DNA from: Exobasidium rhododendri
Taxonomy: Eukaryota; Basidiomycota; Exobasidiomycetes; Exobasidiales; Exobasidiaceae
Assembly (NCBI GenBank): GCA_026210745.1
Contig: CP110632.1
Span: 4,153,001-4,217,000, forward strand
Direction: 5' to 3'
Length of the DNA: 64,000 nt
A program made the translations under genes and the position numbers. The notes below the pieces were generated by a model that did not search any database, was not told the origin of the DNA, and saw nothing but the letters and a program-made list of their open reading frames with translations. Positions 53,679 to 64,000 of the stretch are shown one piece after another; within the stretch, counting starts at the first letter, position 1, and every line of letters begins with the position of its first letter.

Positions 53679-55419
53679 ATGTCAGACACGATCCCCATGA
53701 TCGTCGATGGGAAGCCATTCCCAAGCCAGAGTACATTTCCCGTCTATGACCCGCAAGATCGCACTACCGTACTTCACAACGTCAGTTCCTTGGGTCTCTC
53801 CTCTGTCGCTGAAGTAGTAGCCTCCTCCAAGAAAGCGCTTCCCGGTTGGAGAAATACATCCATCGCGGAGAGAAGGAAGATCTTTGCAAAGGCGGCCAGC
53901 TTACTACAGCTACGCCTGGGGGAGTTGATTGGGACTCAGGCTACCGAAACGACTTCTTCAGCAGGTTTCGCTGGCTTTGATGTAGCCATTCTTTCCACCG
54001 AGTGTTTGGATGAGACTTCGGCGGCTATGAGTACAGCGCTACGAGGCGAAATGGCTCCTTTGGATGCCACTGGCAAGCGGATGATGGTGATCAAAGAGCC
54101 TATGGGTGTTGTCTTGTCCATTGGTGAGTGGTGCTGCTGCTGAAGAAGAAGCAGGTGTTGAGGGCAGCAACGATCATAATGCTGATGTGCCACACGGCCA
54201 AAATCAGCGCCCTGGAATGCTCCCAGCACGCTCGCCATGAGAGCGATCGTCAATCCTCTCGCGGGTGGAAACGTCGTGATTCTAAAGACGAGTGAATTCT
54301 CACCAAAGACTCACCTCGGAATTGCAAAGCTCTTCCATGACGCTGGTCTACCAGACGGCGTGCTGAACGTCATTCATGTTTCCACGAAAGATGCCCCTCA
54401 AGTGACGACAGCGTTGATAGAAGAGGAGGCTGTCCGAAAGATCAACTTCACTGGTGAGTGCCGAGTAAGGGAAACGCGGACCGGGGGGATATTCGATGGA
54501 CTGTTACTCATCTCCAGCAAATGCACGCATCTCATCAGGCTCTACTCGGGTTGGTCGAATGCTGGCACAGACATGCGCTGCCAATCTGAAGCCAATCACG
54601 CTAGAACTCGGAGGAAAAGCCCCCGTTGTCGTTTGCGATGACGCCGACATTGACTTGGCTGCCAACAACATCATGTGCGTACACAGTGAGGTTACAGCTG
54701 AGGATTGCTTTTTTTTTTCTAACTTGTTGTCACTGCATCTACACAGCTTCGGAGGTCTCATGAACCAGGGTCAGATCTGCATGGCGACAGCAAACATCAT
54801 CGCGCACAGTAGCATCGTTTCCAAGCTGGAGAGAGCTCTGGCTACGCTGATCAAGGAAAATCCAACCCTTCGAGCGGATAGTAAGATGAACACTGCTCCT
54901 AATCCAGAAGGAACCGATCACCGACTTCGAGGACTTTTCACACCTTCTGCTGCTGATCGAGTCAAGTCTCTCTACGATGACGCGGTCAGCAATGGAGGTA
55001 AAGTCGTTGCAGGAGAGAGCGGGTTCGACTTGAAGTTGGGTGTAGTACAGCCAGTCTTCGTCAGAGCGTCCGAAAAGATGAGAATCTTCAAAGAGGAAGC
55101 CTTTGCACCGATCATTGGCATCTTTGAATACAACACGGAAGAGGAGGCCATCGAGAAGGCAAACGCACCCGGTGTAGGACTGTCTTCTGCCGTCTTCTCC
55201 ACCAATGAAACAAAGGCATTCAGAATCGCGAGAGGGCTCGAATCAGGGGCCGTTCACATCAACGGTATCACTGTTCACGATGATCAGGGTGTTCCGCACG
55301 GTGGTGTGAAGTCCTCTGGTGCAGGAAGATTCAACGGAAGATGGGGAATCGAGGAATTTTGCTACCTCAAGACAGTTACAGTCACGCCAGGCGTCAAGTA
55401 TCCCTTCTTTGTCATGTAA
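53679..55419 (+). CDS. NAD(P)+-dependent aldehyde dehydrogenase (salicylaldehyde-dehydrogenase-like)
   Basis: Four exons join in frame to about 490 residues. Exon 1 runs MSDTIPMIVDGKPFPSQ to KEPMGVVLSI, then APWNAPSTLAMRAIVNPLAG and NVVILKTSEFSPK. The cofactor-loop region is INFTGSTRVGRMLAQ. The general-base Glu is in PITLELGGKAPVVV, and the catalytic Cys is in MNQGQICMATANII (codon 54778-54780). The C-terminal part has FKEEAFAPIIGIFEYNTEEE, GLSSAVFSTNETKAFRIA, SGAVHINGITVHDD and VPHGGVKSSGAGRFNGRWGI. The pattern PHGGVK.SG.GRF matches fungal salicylaldehyde/vanillin-type dehydrogenases. There is no targeting signal, so a cytosolic location is likely. All catalytic residues are intact; the physiological substrate is unknown. 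Confidence 0.93.
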
Positions 55420-55715
55420 AGAATTTGCCCCTTCTCTCAAGACATTCTATTGCAGAATTCCCTTAGATTCGCGTCACTGTCAAGACCACTCCGTAGAGTG
55501 TTTTGCGCCGTGACAGTCCTTTTTCTTGGTAGAAAATTCCCCTCTCTTTCCGCGTGAGGAAAGGTGAAGAGATCGAGGCAACGGGCATTGAATGGGATGA
55601 TGGCTATGATACAGTATGATTGTCGTGACTCTATTAGGGTGGATGCAGGGCGAGTACTGGCAAGGGGGACTGACGATGCAAGGTAGTCACCACTTCGTCT
55701 CCCTCGGTGATATGG

Positions 55716-58700
55716 TCAGTTCTGGTGCTCGCCTGTGGTGCTTGACACAATCTCCTCTTTGTTGCTGCTGCTGCTGCTACTTCTCGAGGAACGGACGGAG
55801 TCGCTGGTGCCTCCTTTCCCCGGCTCTTTTGGTTTCGACTTTGCTTCTAGTCTCTCTGCTTCTTTTCGCGCCTCCTTTTCCGCTTTGACTTTGTCTCTCT
55901 CCAGTCCCCACTCTGTCGCCAACTCGTTCACTTTCCTTTTCCACCACTTACGCTTCGCCTTTGCTTCGTCTACCTGCCAGTATGAGTGCGTCTTGTTTCG
56001 GGACGGGATGATCTCCTTCAACACTCTTTCGGGGTCGTGGATGAATCTTTCAAAGGAATGGAGAAGATACAATCCACAGTCGCAGAAGTTGTCCTGCATC
56101 GGTCCTGACACGTCAATGTGGTCCAGATCAATGTTCGCAGGCTCCGTTTCGCCATGCATTTTATCGTTGTACTCCAGACTAAAGTACTCCTGCAATGCTG
56201 TCTTGACTGCTCGGTGTGTACCGCCCAGCGAGTCGAATAGACAAACGACTGCCTTTGTTTGCAACATTTCTCTGTGCTTTTCATTCAGGTCTTCAGTGGA
56301 CAACTTGCGTCGCAATTTGGTCGAACTCTTAGCGTGCAACTCTCCCCCGTATACTTTCCCACTACGAGATTGCCGAAGCGGTGACAAGGAGGATTCGATG
56401 ACCTCTTCGTCTACCTCGTCTCCCTCCTCGAGCGGATAATTTTGAGAAGAGACGATTCTCTTAGGAGAGACTTTGGCAAACGATTCGCCCGGACGAATGA
56501 CTACCGCTACACCGTCTCCCCCTCCTCCACCGCGGAGAGAACCCCTCCCTGCGTTGCTGATCCCGTCCGAGATGCCCGGTCTGGTGGTCGATCTCTTGGA
56601 CGATCGTAAGTATTCTACCTCACCGTCGTCTTCGCTGCCGCTCCTTGTCAGAGCGGTGGACCGCTTCCTCATGTTGGGAGTCTGAGGACTTTGCTGGACA
56701 CTTCCCGTCCCACGGCGGAGATCGAGAACAGGCAAAGTGATGCGTGAAATATAGCTTTCTTCCAGCTCTGCCGACGAGACTCTTTTGAATGGCGATTCTG
56801 CCGATTCTGCTCCTTCCAAAGCTGACTCGTCTCTTCTCTTCTCTTTCCTTTCCGCTGCTACACTCTTCGCTTCATCCATTTGCACGTCGCCCTCCGTATC
56901 TTTGTCTGGCGGTGCGCATACATCGGTTTCTCCTTCTGTGCGGTCCTCTTTGAGAACTCCATCCCCTTGATGCTCCATTCGCCCGCCCTTGATTTGGCCA
57001 CGCCACTCCCCTTCTTCCTCCTCTTTTCCCTCTTCGCCACTCGAACAGCACAAACCTTTCCGCTTTTCCACCTGCTTCACAGCATAGTACGGGTTCACCA
57101 CGATAGCCAGATACCAGTGTACCTTCTCGTTGATCGGTATGACCAGGTACTTCTTGTCAAATATATTGACCTTTGCCGTCCATTTCTTGACATTCTCATA
57201 CGCCCTTTTCCTTTCCTGCTTTCGTTCGTTGAATCGCTTGTAGAAGAAGGAAGAAAAGACGTATATCTCAGAGTAGAGCGTGGAGTTGGTGACCTTGACC
57301 TCTTCTAACAGATACTTGAGACCAAAGTCGATGATCGTGTCGTTCACTACAGTTAAACAGTTAAAGGAGGGAGAAGAGAAAAGAAAGGCCAAAATGAAAC
57401 TCGCTGCGTGTCAGGAGAATATAAAGTGGCAGCGGTAAGCAAATCGACTACTCACGGAACTCCCCCTCGTCCAGTTTGTCGATGTCTGATTGAAACAGGG
57501 TGACCGCTCCAGATTTCGACTCGAATGGGTAACGCAGTCTCTGCACCGAGCCATCTTTAACGGGTGTAGCTGCTGGCTTGGTTGAAGCTTCGAGGCTCGT
57601 TGTGGCCTCTTCAAACTCTTTGTCTGGACTCCGCTGTCTCTCTGCTCGACGATGACTATCAGAAAAAGGGAGCGTGGCGCCAAAGGTCTGCGTCGGTCTT
57701 GGCCTCGGACGAGTAGTACCATTCGTCTCCCTGATGGAAAACATGTCTGCAAACTCTTCCGGGTGCGAAGAAAGGTCTTTAAGCTTTTCCACTTCTCCCA
57801 CTTGCATAAAGCTTGCGTTTCTGTAGTAGGAACTGACCGTCTCCTCGGGCAGATTATCTTTAAAGGTACTTATGAGGCTATGCCAAGCATCGGTATCAAA
57901 GTCACCGTCTCTTCCTTGGAAAATGAGCACGATTTCGTCATTGCCTCTTTTCGCTCTCCCTGCTCCTGCTAAAATACATCACGCATGTGAAGTCAGCACT
58001 TCACACTCCGTTCTTCCTCCGAGGGTCCTCGCAAACACCTACCTTTCGTATTACAAAAGAGCCGCAGGAGATCTGTGCTGACTCGATCGGGCTGTCTAGG
58101 GGTAATGGTCATCGTAGCTGGTGTGGCATCGGTAGAGTACTGCCGTTTAGAGGCACAAAAGCAATAAGCCTGCTTTACAAAACGAACACGTACCTCACCC
58201 TCGGAGCGACACAACTCACACCTAATTCTGCAACATCTTTCGGAAGAAAGGTGAACCGATCACTCTGAAATTTGCCCTTCCGCCATTGAAGGCTGAACTC
58301 CCCCTTGGGGTTCCATACTATGGAAGACCTCGTCAGATCTCCCAATGCACCGACGCCAAAGAAGCCAATTCTTCGAAGGTCCAATTGTCGGATCGTCATG
58401 GGCGAATTCTGTCGATCGAATGTTGAGGCTGATGCGACGTCGTCTGGCTGAATCGGCTTCTTATTAAGCGACGAGTGGACACTGCTGCCCAGGTTGCGGC
58501 GAGCCAAAATCGGCTTGACAATCTTCACCTTGCCGTCTCTGCCCCTCATCGAATTTTGTAATTTCTTCGGCTCACTTCTTGAATGCCCTTCCGTGGGGAA
58601 GACGTCGGCGTCGCTCTCATCTCGATCCCAATACGTGGTTTTACTGTCCTGTGACAGCGCAGGCGAGTCGTTGAGAATGTTGAAGGATCGACGGTTATCC

Positions 58701-59878
58701 AATTCAGGTGGTGATTGATCGTCCAAATTGTCATCCTTTCCATCCCCCTGCGAATCTCGAACTAGGATCTTGCCTTGCTCTGCAGTGCGAAAGGTGTCTG
58801 TAGGTGACTCAGACTTGCGCCTGATAGGATTTGGAACGTACGCTATGTTGTTCCTTTGATTAGCATACGTCTGAAGACGCTTCGTCTTCGGGCTGCTGGA
58901 GCCTGCTTCCTGATTCGCAGGATTGTTCGCAAACTTCGACGACTCCGGAGGAGGTTCAACGTCATCTGGATCTGAATCAGATATCTCTATTGTCGTTGTT
59001 GTGTTCCTCATCTTTTTTTGAACTCCATTTCGGGTTGCATTGCGGTATTGCGACCTTTCAGGTGATGCCGATAGCATTTCTAGTGGTTTCTTGATGGTAG
59101 AAGGGGTTCCAGCGGAAAGGCTGCTCATCGACACATTCTTCGCCGAGCCTAGTAATTTTCATAGAGCACATCTCATCGAGTCAGCTTTTGTCGAGATCTG
59201 GTAGTGCCTCGGCGGAACACAACCGTCACTTACCTCCTCTCGTCCTCGTGCTGTAGCTCGACTCAGGTTTGTATTCCTCCTTTTCATAGAAGGAGTGGGG
59301 AGGGATGCTAGTCTCTTTGTTTAAAGTGGCCTTTGTCCTATTCAAAGTGTTCGTGCCTAGAAATTGACCCTGCATTATTACCCTGCCAGAAGTACGCTGT
59401 GCAACAGACAATTAAAAGGGAGGAAGAGCGGATTAGCATTAAGTATCGCAGCAAGGAGAATATAGCAGACTTACATCTGCATACGACAATAGTCTCCTAG
59501 ACTCTCCCTCATTGAAGACGTCTCCCCTCTTGGGCTTGTCGATGGGAATTCTGAGCAGATGGACGATCTCGTTGTTAAATGGATCGAGCCACTCATTGCC
59601 CCAACGTGTTTCCTGACCCACACCTCCATCACTCACCCTTTTGACTTCTGTGAGGAAGACATCCCTCTCCTGCATCACAAGCAAGAGATCTGTAGAAAGG
59701 CGGGCTGGTTCCGGTAGCTCTGTTGCTGTCGTGCTGAATGGCCGCTGTGCTTCCTTTGAACAGGACTTAACGCATCCTTTGACTCGCCGGCACTGGCACG
59801 CAGGAAAAGTACGATGATGGGAGAGTTTTGATGGTGGTTCAGGCACAGTAGCAGGATGGCGCTCTACTTTCTTGTCTT
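55716..59878 (-). CDS. ULP2: SUMO-specific protease, Ulp2/SENP6-7 type (first exon not placed)
   Basis: Ulp2 trims poly-SUMO chains in the nucleus. At least seven exons join in frame over 4.1 kb. The upstream exons hold a disordered region with an acidic SUMO-interacting-like stretch (TIEISDSDPDDVEPP). Next comes IRQLDLRRIGFFGVGALG with FSLQWRKGKFQSDRF (a conserved pre-protease domain), then LFQSDIDKLDEGEF joined to LNDTIIDFGLKYLLEE. The C48 protease core has the His in NEKVHWYLAIVVNP, the Asp in VVCLFDSLGG and the Cys in MQDNFCDCGLYLLHSFERF. About 250 disordered residues are inserted between His and Asp, as in SENP6/7-type proteases. The most upstream exon seen begins after a GCTTGCAG acceptor at about 59879 with phase 1, so a short first exon must lie between 59880 and about 60100; I could not fix it. 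Confidence 0.92.
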
Positions 59879-60331
59879 CTGCAAGCAAGCAAGAAATGGA
59901 AGAAGCTGCAAATAGCGCCGCCAGTGTATAGTGGGAGTGGGTAGTAGCGTCAGGCGAAGAGGACCGGTGCTCGACAGATTATTGTCAAGCTAAATTTCTG
60001 GTGGGTCGACGATTTGCGACGCGAGGCGTGTTTGTCCAGTATACTTTGAATCTAGTGTCAGAATAAGAAACCATTGCAATTTCATGAGAAAGGAGGGGGA
60101 TAGTTGAAAGGGACCAGAGACTACATGTGAAGCGGAGAGGGTGGCGGTGGGAAAATGGACGAGGATCTCAGAAACAGATAGAGGGCGTCAGAGCGAGAAT
60201 GTAGCGCGGAGGCACTGGAATAGGACTGGCGATAGAAAGGAAAAAGGTCCTATGAAAATCAGAGTGGTCACATGAACACCTTTCACTTTCTGCAAAGGAT
60301 GCGAAGGTGAGGTGAGAGAGGCACGATCGGT
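59879..60331. other. Presumed 5' region of ULP2 and 3' flank of the membrane-protein gene
   Basis: About 450 bp. It should contain the ULP2 first exon; minus-strand ATGs at about 60073 and 60086 are candidates with only weak donors. Otherwise it is purine-rich and featureless. Confidence 0.4.
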
Positions 60332-62622
60332 TTACCATCTCCCTGGCGTAAGCTTCCTACTTCGTGTGTGGGCTTTGCTCTTCGTTGCTTTCTTGACCTT
60401 GCTTTCTTTGCTACTTCCGCGACCAGAGCGAATCGAGTCCGGCGAGGGGCGTCCGACCACATTTCCTAGCATGTCCTCCAATCTATGTCTTGCTTTGATT
60501 GTCTGTATAGCATTTCGATAGAGTGCCACTTTACCATTGGCAACGAGTCTTGCTGCTTTGTGACTGAATTTGTTCTGCTCTTCGATCAGGTGCATCATTT
60601 GACGGTGTTTGAGACGAAGTGACCGTACCTCTGCCATTCTCTTCTTGATCGCTTCCTCTGCCCGAAGTCTTCTTCTTGCGGCTTTTGCCATGACGAATCT
60701 TGCTTTCTTCTCTGCTACTTGTCCATAGAATTCCTGTAAAGCTGCATCGGTTTTCTTTCGAAGTCGTCCAGGGGCTACAGTCTTACCCGCTTCCTGCAAC
60801 ACACGACCAAAATTCTTCTGCTTTACACTAGCAGCCCTTTTCATCTGCTTAAAATGATAATCTGCAGCTGTTTTGACATCGCGATAGCCGCCTCTGAAGT
60901 CGTCCACATATTTCACCCACTCTGCTTGCATTGAACGATGCAATTTCGACAAGACAATGTGAAGATCTTGCATCCATATTCCCCAAGACTTTGGTATAGC
61001 GGCCATCAAGGAGTAGGCGTGTGCCCATGCCTCGTCCCACGAAGACTTGGTGGCCTTGCTTTGCATCAGAGCGTAGCGAGCGGTCGATGTGTATACCGGA
61101 AAGATGACGCTCCGATAGTATTCGTCCATCTCAGCCATCCACAAGGACCAATCCTTACGCAAGCCAACCAAGAGAGCGTTTGCATTCTGTTGGGCAAGCT
61201 TGCTTCGCTCAACGAGGGAGGTACGCAGAAGTTTGAAGATGCCTTCGGGCTCTCGAACTCTCTGAACTGCACTGGCAGATGTTGCGCTGCGATATCCCAA
61301 TCGTCTTTCTGCCAGATGTATAGAAAGGGCACTACACTTCTGTCCAATCAAGGCTGCCTCATCTCCGTATCTTACTGTGGCATTCCGTTTGATGGTAGGC
61401 TTGATCACGGGCAAAGCTATGGAGCTGAGAACGCTACCGACATCGCTCTCTGGCTTCTTGCTTGGTCCTTCAAACGTCCTATTGGTAGGAGCAGTATCGT
61501 GACAAGCGGAAGAATTGACTGCTAATAAGCTTCCGATCCAGGTCGATGAAGTGGCATTGCATCCTGGCAAATTCAGCTTTGACACGACTGGAGAACCCGG
61601 CCATACAGGCAGTACGCCGGTCGAAATGACCACGACGATGAGACCAACGATGCAACGGAACACATTCATGAATATCATGCGCTTGTTCCAATCGAATGGA
61701 ATACCCACGGGAGAAGGTGTAGAGATTGACTTGCATGCTATGGTCCCCTCGCCGCCATTGACAGCGATTATCCCTTCTACTGGAGTCTGAGGACTTGGCA
61801 GGTATGCCGACCCTTCTGACCGAGGCAACGACATGTCATCGCTACGCTCTGAGGAAGGAGCAGCCTCAGCTTCTTCTCCTTTACTTGTCAAGACTGATAC
61901 TGGCAATTCACGTTGAAAAGAATCATCCAACGGGTCAGGAAATTGAAGTTGACTGGATGCTTGCGAGTCCAACATGTCTGGCTTCATGTCCATGTAATGA
62001 AGAGTCGTGAGCGACGTACTGGCTTGTAGATTGCCAGTGTGGCTACTCCAGGGCACATCACCTCGGTAGTCCTCGTCTTCGTCAGCCGAATGAAGTGGGA
62101 TGAGGAAGGTGGAGTCTTGGAAGCCGGATGCTATCAACGTATCCTGTTCAGCCAGACCGCTTTCGTCTATGTCATCAGTTCCCTCATTGATGTCGTCTTC
62201 GACCTGGTAAGGCCCATCGATTACCTCGAAATCTTCGCCATCCAAGCTCGAGATGTCGCTGATGTCAGTAGGAAAAGATACGGTTGTGCGAGATGAAGAA
62301 GAGAGCGCCGGAGAAGTGGCACGATCACTCGCATCCGAGGATGGAGGCGAGAAGCGAGGATTGGGAAGCATGACGTCAACGTGCTGAGATTGACCAGCTT
62401 GATGTGAACTTGTGCTAGATTTGACTGAGATGGTACGGAAAAAGGTGAAGTGATTAGACGTCTTTGCACTGATGCGCAGTCAAAAGAGCTTGCAAGACAC
62501 TTGCCCCTCGCCCAAGCCGGAACGAACGGAAGCTAAGCACATGACTGACTTACCGTGCGCCTTCAGCAATGAGTCAATCTCTGGTTGAGTTCTTCGCTGG
62601 TAGGTACTATTAAAGAGGCAGG
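60332..62622 (-). CDS. Single-pass membrane protein with acidic N-terminus and basic coiled-coil C-terminus (unknown)
   Basis: I do not recognise the family. The main exon (62424-60332) and an upstream exon (62622-62554, encoding ...YQRRTQPEIDSLLKAH) join in frame. The true start is further upstream and not placed; the first Met in the main exon is at 62371. The N-terminal about 230 residues of the main exon are acidic and Ser-rich and contain SDISSLDGEDFEVIDG, where F-E-V-I after acidic residues resembles an Atg8-interacting motif. One strong hydrophobic segment follows (FMNVFRCIVGLIVVVISTGV, about residue 235 from that Met). The remainder is helical, at first with Asn glycosylation-type sites (CNATSS, NSSACH, NRTFEG). 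It then becomes very Lys/Arg-rich (AEKKARFVMAKAARRRLRAE) and ends in a basic tail. An ER or nuclear-envelope protein is a fair guess, not more. Confidence 0.6.
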
Positions 62623-63288
62623 CTGTGGGGTATGCACAAGTCGATGGTGATGGTGAGGTGGATGTTCCTTTGGATTCACTTATGATTGCAAAGAATCAGG
62701 CGGAAAGTGGACGTTTATCTCTCGCCGTAAAGTCCTTGATTGTAAAGCACACTCTCCTCCCTCTCCCCTCTCTCAGCTTTTAGCAGCCTCTGATAGTGGC
62801 TAAATGCGTTAAAGTACCAATTACCACCCCCGACTCCAAAAAAAAAGTAAAATAATCGACCGAGCACGGACCACCCGAGAAGTGTTGGTCGATGCAGGCC
62901 ACGCGACCAAGACGCAGAAATGGCCAAGAGTGCTGAGAACAGTTGTTGTATGCTACCAAGGAAGAAAAAGAAAAAAAAAGGTTTGTTTGCGTTCACTGAT
63001 ACTCTCGACCAGACACTTTAATATTCCACTTTCATACACAGCGCCGTCTCGAAGGCTTTTGAGAGAGAGAGAGAGACGTCCAACCCAACGCTGCATACGC
63101 TTCAGAGGTGGTGATAATCTCTGCATACCATCAAGCTTGTCAGAATCCTTCTTTCTTAGGGCAGCGGGCACGAAGGGGTGCATCGGCCAGTCGCTGGAGG
63201 TACCGAGCAGGTAGAGAGGAAGTAGAGGAGGAAGAAGAGGAGGCAGTAGGAGAGAGAAGAGGCATCACAAGGAGCAAGGGCACCGAGG
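62623..63288. other. Divergent region between the membrane-protein gene and LOS1
   Basis: About 670 bp that should include the missing first exon of the membrane-protein gene and the LOS1 promoter. GA-rich tracts at 63059-63085 and 63215-63265. No other signal. Confidence 0.45.
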
Positions 63289-64000
63289 ATGGAGCAACAA
63301 CTACTGCAAGCTATCGATATTGCACAAGGTGGAGGACAAGGCAGCAACAACCCAAGCATAGCTCAAGAGGCATTGGTATACCTAGAGCAGGTCAAGCAGA
63401 ATACTCCTCAGGTCTGGCAGCCAGCGTGGAATATTTTTGCAGCAAGGAACGAGTCAACTTCTCGACCACTACACTCTCAAGCCCAGCGCTTCTTCTGTAT
63501 CTCTCTAGTTGCCTCGTTCTTAGAAGATAGGTGTGTTCTGGAGGATAAAGGGCTGGTACTCTTTTAGTTCCGGCCCTCTAAGCTGACTGAATGCTTTACC
63601 TTTCCAAACAGTCTTGTGAATTATGCCGATCCCTCCAGCGCAGTAGCTTATCTGCAAACGGAAGCACTTAAGTTCTTCGATGATGAATATGTGGCGGGGT
63701 TTGGAGAAGACGGAACAAGCTGTGCGTGCTGAAATTCTTCACCCAAAGAAGAAGAGACCCCTGGTAGAGATTTTGTTGCTGACCGCCTACTTCCCGATCC
63801 CCCTTCTTCGCTGGCAGATATGACAAACAAATTCGCTCAATTCCTGTCAAGTCTTCTCATTCAAACATATGCACTGCCCCAGCCGTTCACTCTACTACCA
63901 AATTTACTCGCTCGAATGCGTTCGATTCCCTCATCGACTTCGACATCGACGCTCAACCCAGTCTCGACAGATTTGGTACTTCGTCTCCTCCTTGAAGTCT
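63289..64000 (+). CDS. LOS1: Exportin-T (tRNA nuclear exporter), 5' partial
   Basis: Los1/XPOT is the importin-beta-like receptor that carries mature tRNA out of the nucleus with Ran-GTP. Exons 63289-63530, 63612-63721 and 63818-window edge join in frame. The protein begins MEQQLLQAIDIAQGGG and has AQEALVYLEQVKQNTPQVWQ and AQRFFCISLVASFLED joined to SLVNYADPSSAVAYLQ. It then reaches YMTNKFAQFLSSLLIQTYAL, which corresponds to the family's R-N-K-L-A-Q-T-L-x-L-L block, and NPVSTDLVLRLLLEV at the edge. This is the N-terminal HEAT-repeat part only; most of the gene lies to the right. Assignment rests on these N-terminal blocks. Confidence 0.82.

Overview
The window is nuclear DNA of a filamentous or yeast-like fungus, most probably a basidiomycete. 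Most genes are broken by several short introns (about 50-100 nt) with GTGAGT/GTAAGT/GTGCGT-type donors and CAG acceptors. Genes are close together on both strands, and nearly all recognisable proteins are standard fungal housekeeping proteins. I see no rRNA, tRNA, transposon or CRISPR array. The species cannot be fixed from the sequence alone. Exon joins below were made by hand from splice signals, reading frame and family conservation. Where a join is a guess, the entry says so.

Layout. 0-9 kb: a 3' gene fragment, then AOS1 (SUMO E1 subunit, -), HUB1 (ubiquitin-like splicing modifier, +), TAM41 (mitochondrial CDP-DAG synthase, +), a small DUF2462/UPF0390 protein (-) and HUL5 (HECT ubiquitin ligase, +). 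9.5-15 kb: calcineurin catalytic subunit (-) and a cryptochrome/(6-4) photolyase (-). 16-22.8 kb: an island of small secreted or wall-anchored proteins: a secreted Nudix protein, two proteins with a signal peptide and a GPI-type tail, and two Kex2-processed tandem-repeat proteins. The last four form two convergent pairs. 23.7-32 kb: ribosomal protein eL8 (-) divergent from mitochondrial malate dehydrogenase (+), an intracellular Nudix diphosphoinositol-polyphosphate phosphohydrolase (+) and a large RhoGEF (+). 32-46 kb: a Zn2Cys6 transcription factor (-), an Nha1-type Na+/H+ antiporter (-), ARV1 (+) and the cullin CDC53 (-). 46.6-55.4 kb: a LOG phosphoribohydrolase fused in frame to a CAF16-type ABC ATPase (-), a secreted GH17-like protein (-), a DUF3140 protein (-), COQ4 (-) and an aldehyde dehydrogenase (+). 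55.7-64 kb: ULP2-type SUMO protease (-), a single-pass membrane protein of unknown function (-) and the 5' part of exportin-t LOS1 (+).

Functional themes. Five genes serve ubiquitin-like pathways (AOS1, HUB1, HUL5, CDC53, ULP2), which include both an activating and a removing enzyme for SUMO. TAM41, MDH1 and COQ4 are mitochondrial. The least ordinary content is the secreted island at 16-22.8 kb. In one Kex2-repeat protein, two adjacent 39-residue units are identical as protein but differ at 22 nucleotides, all synonymous, which points to strong selection on the released peptide. The LOG-CAF16 fusion is the second most unusual item.
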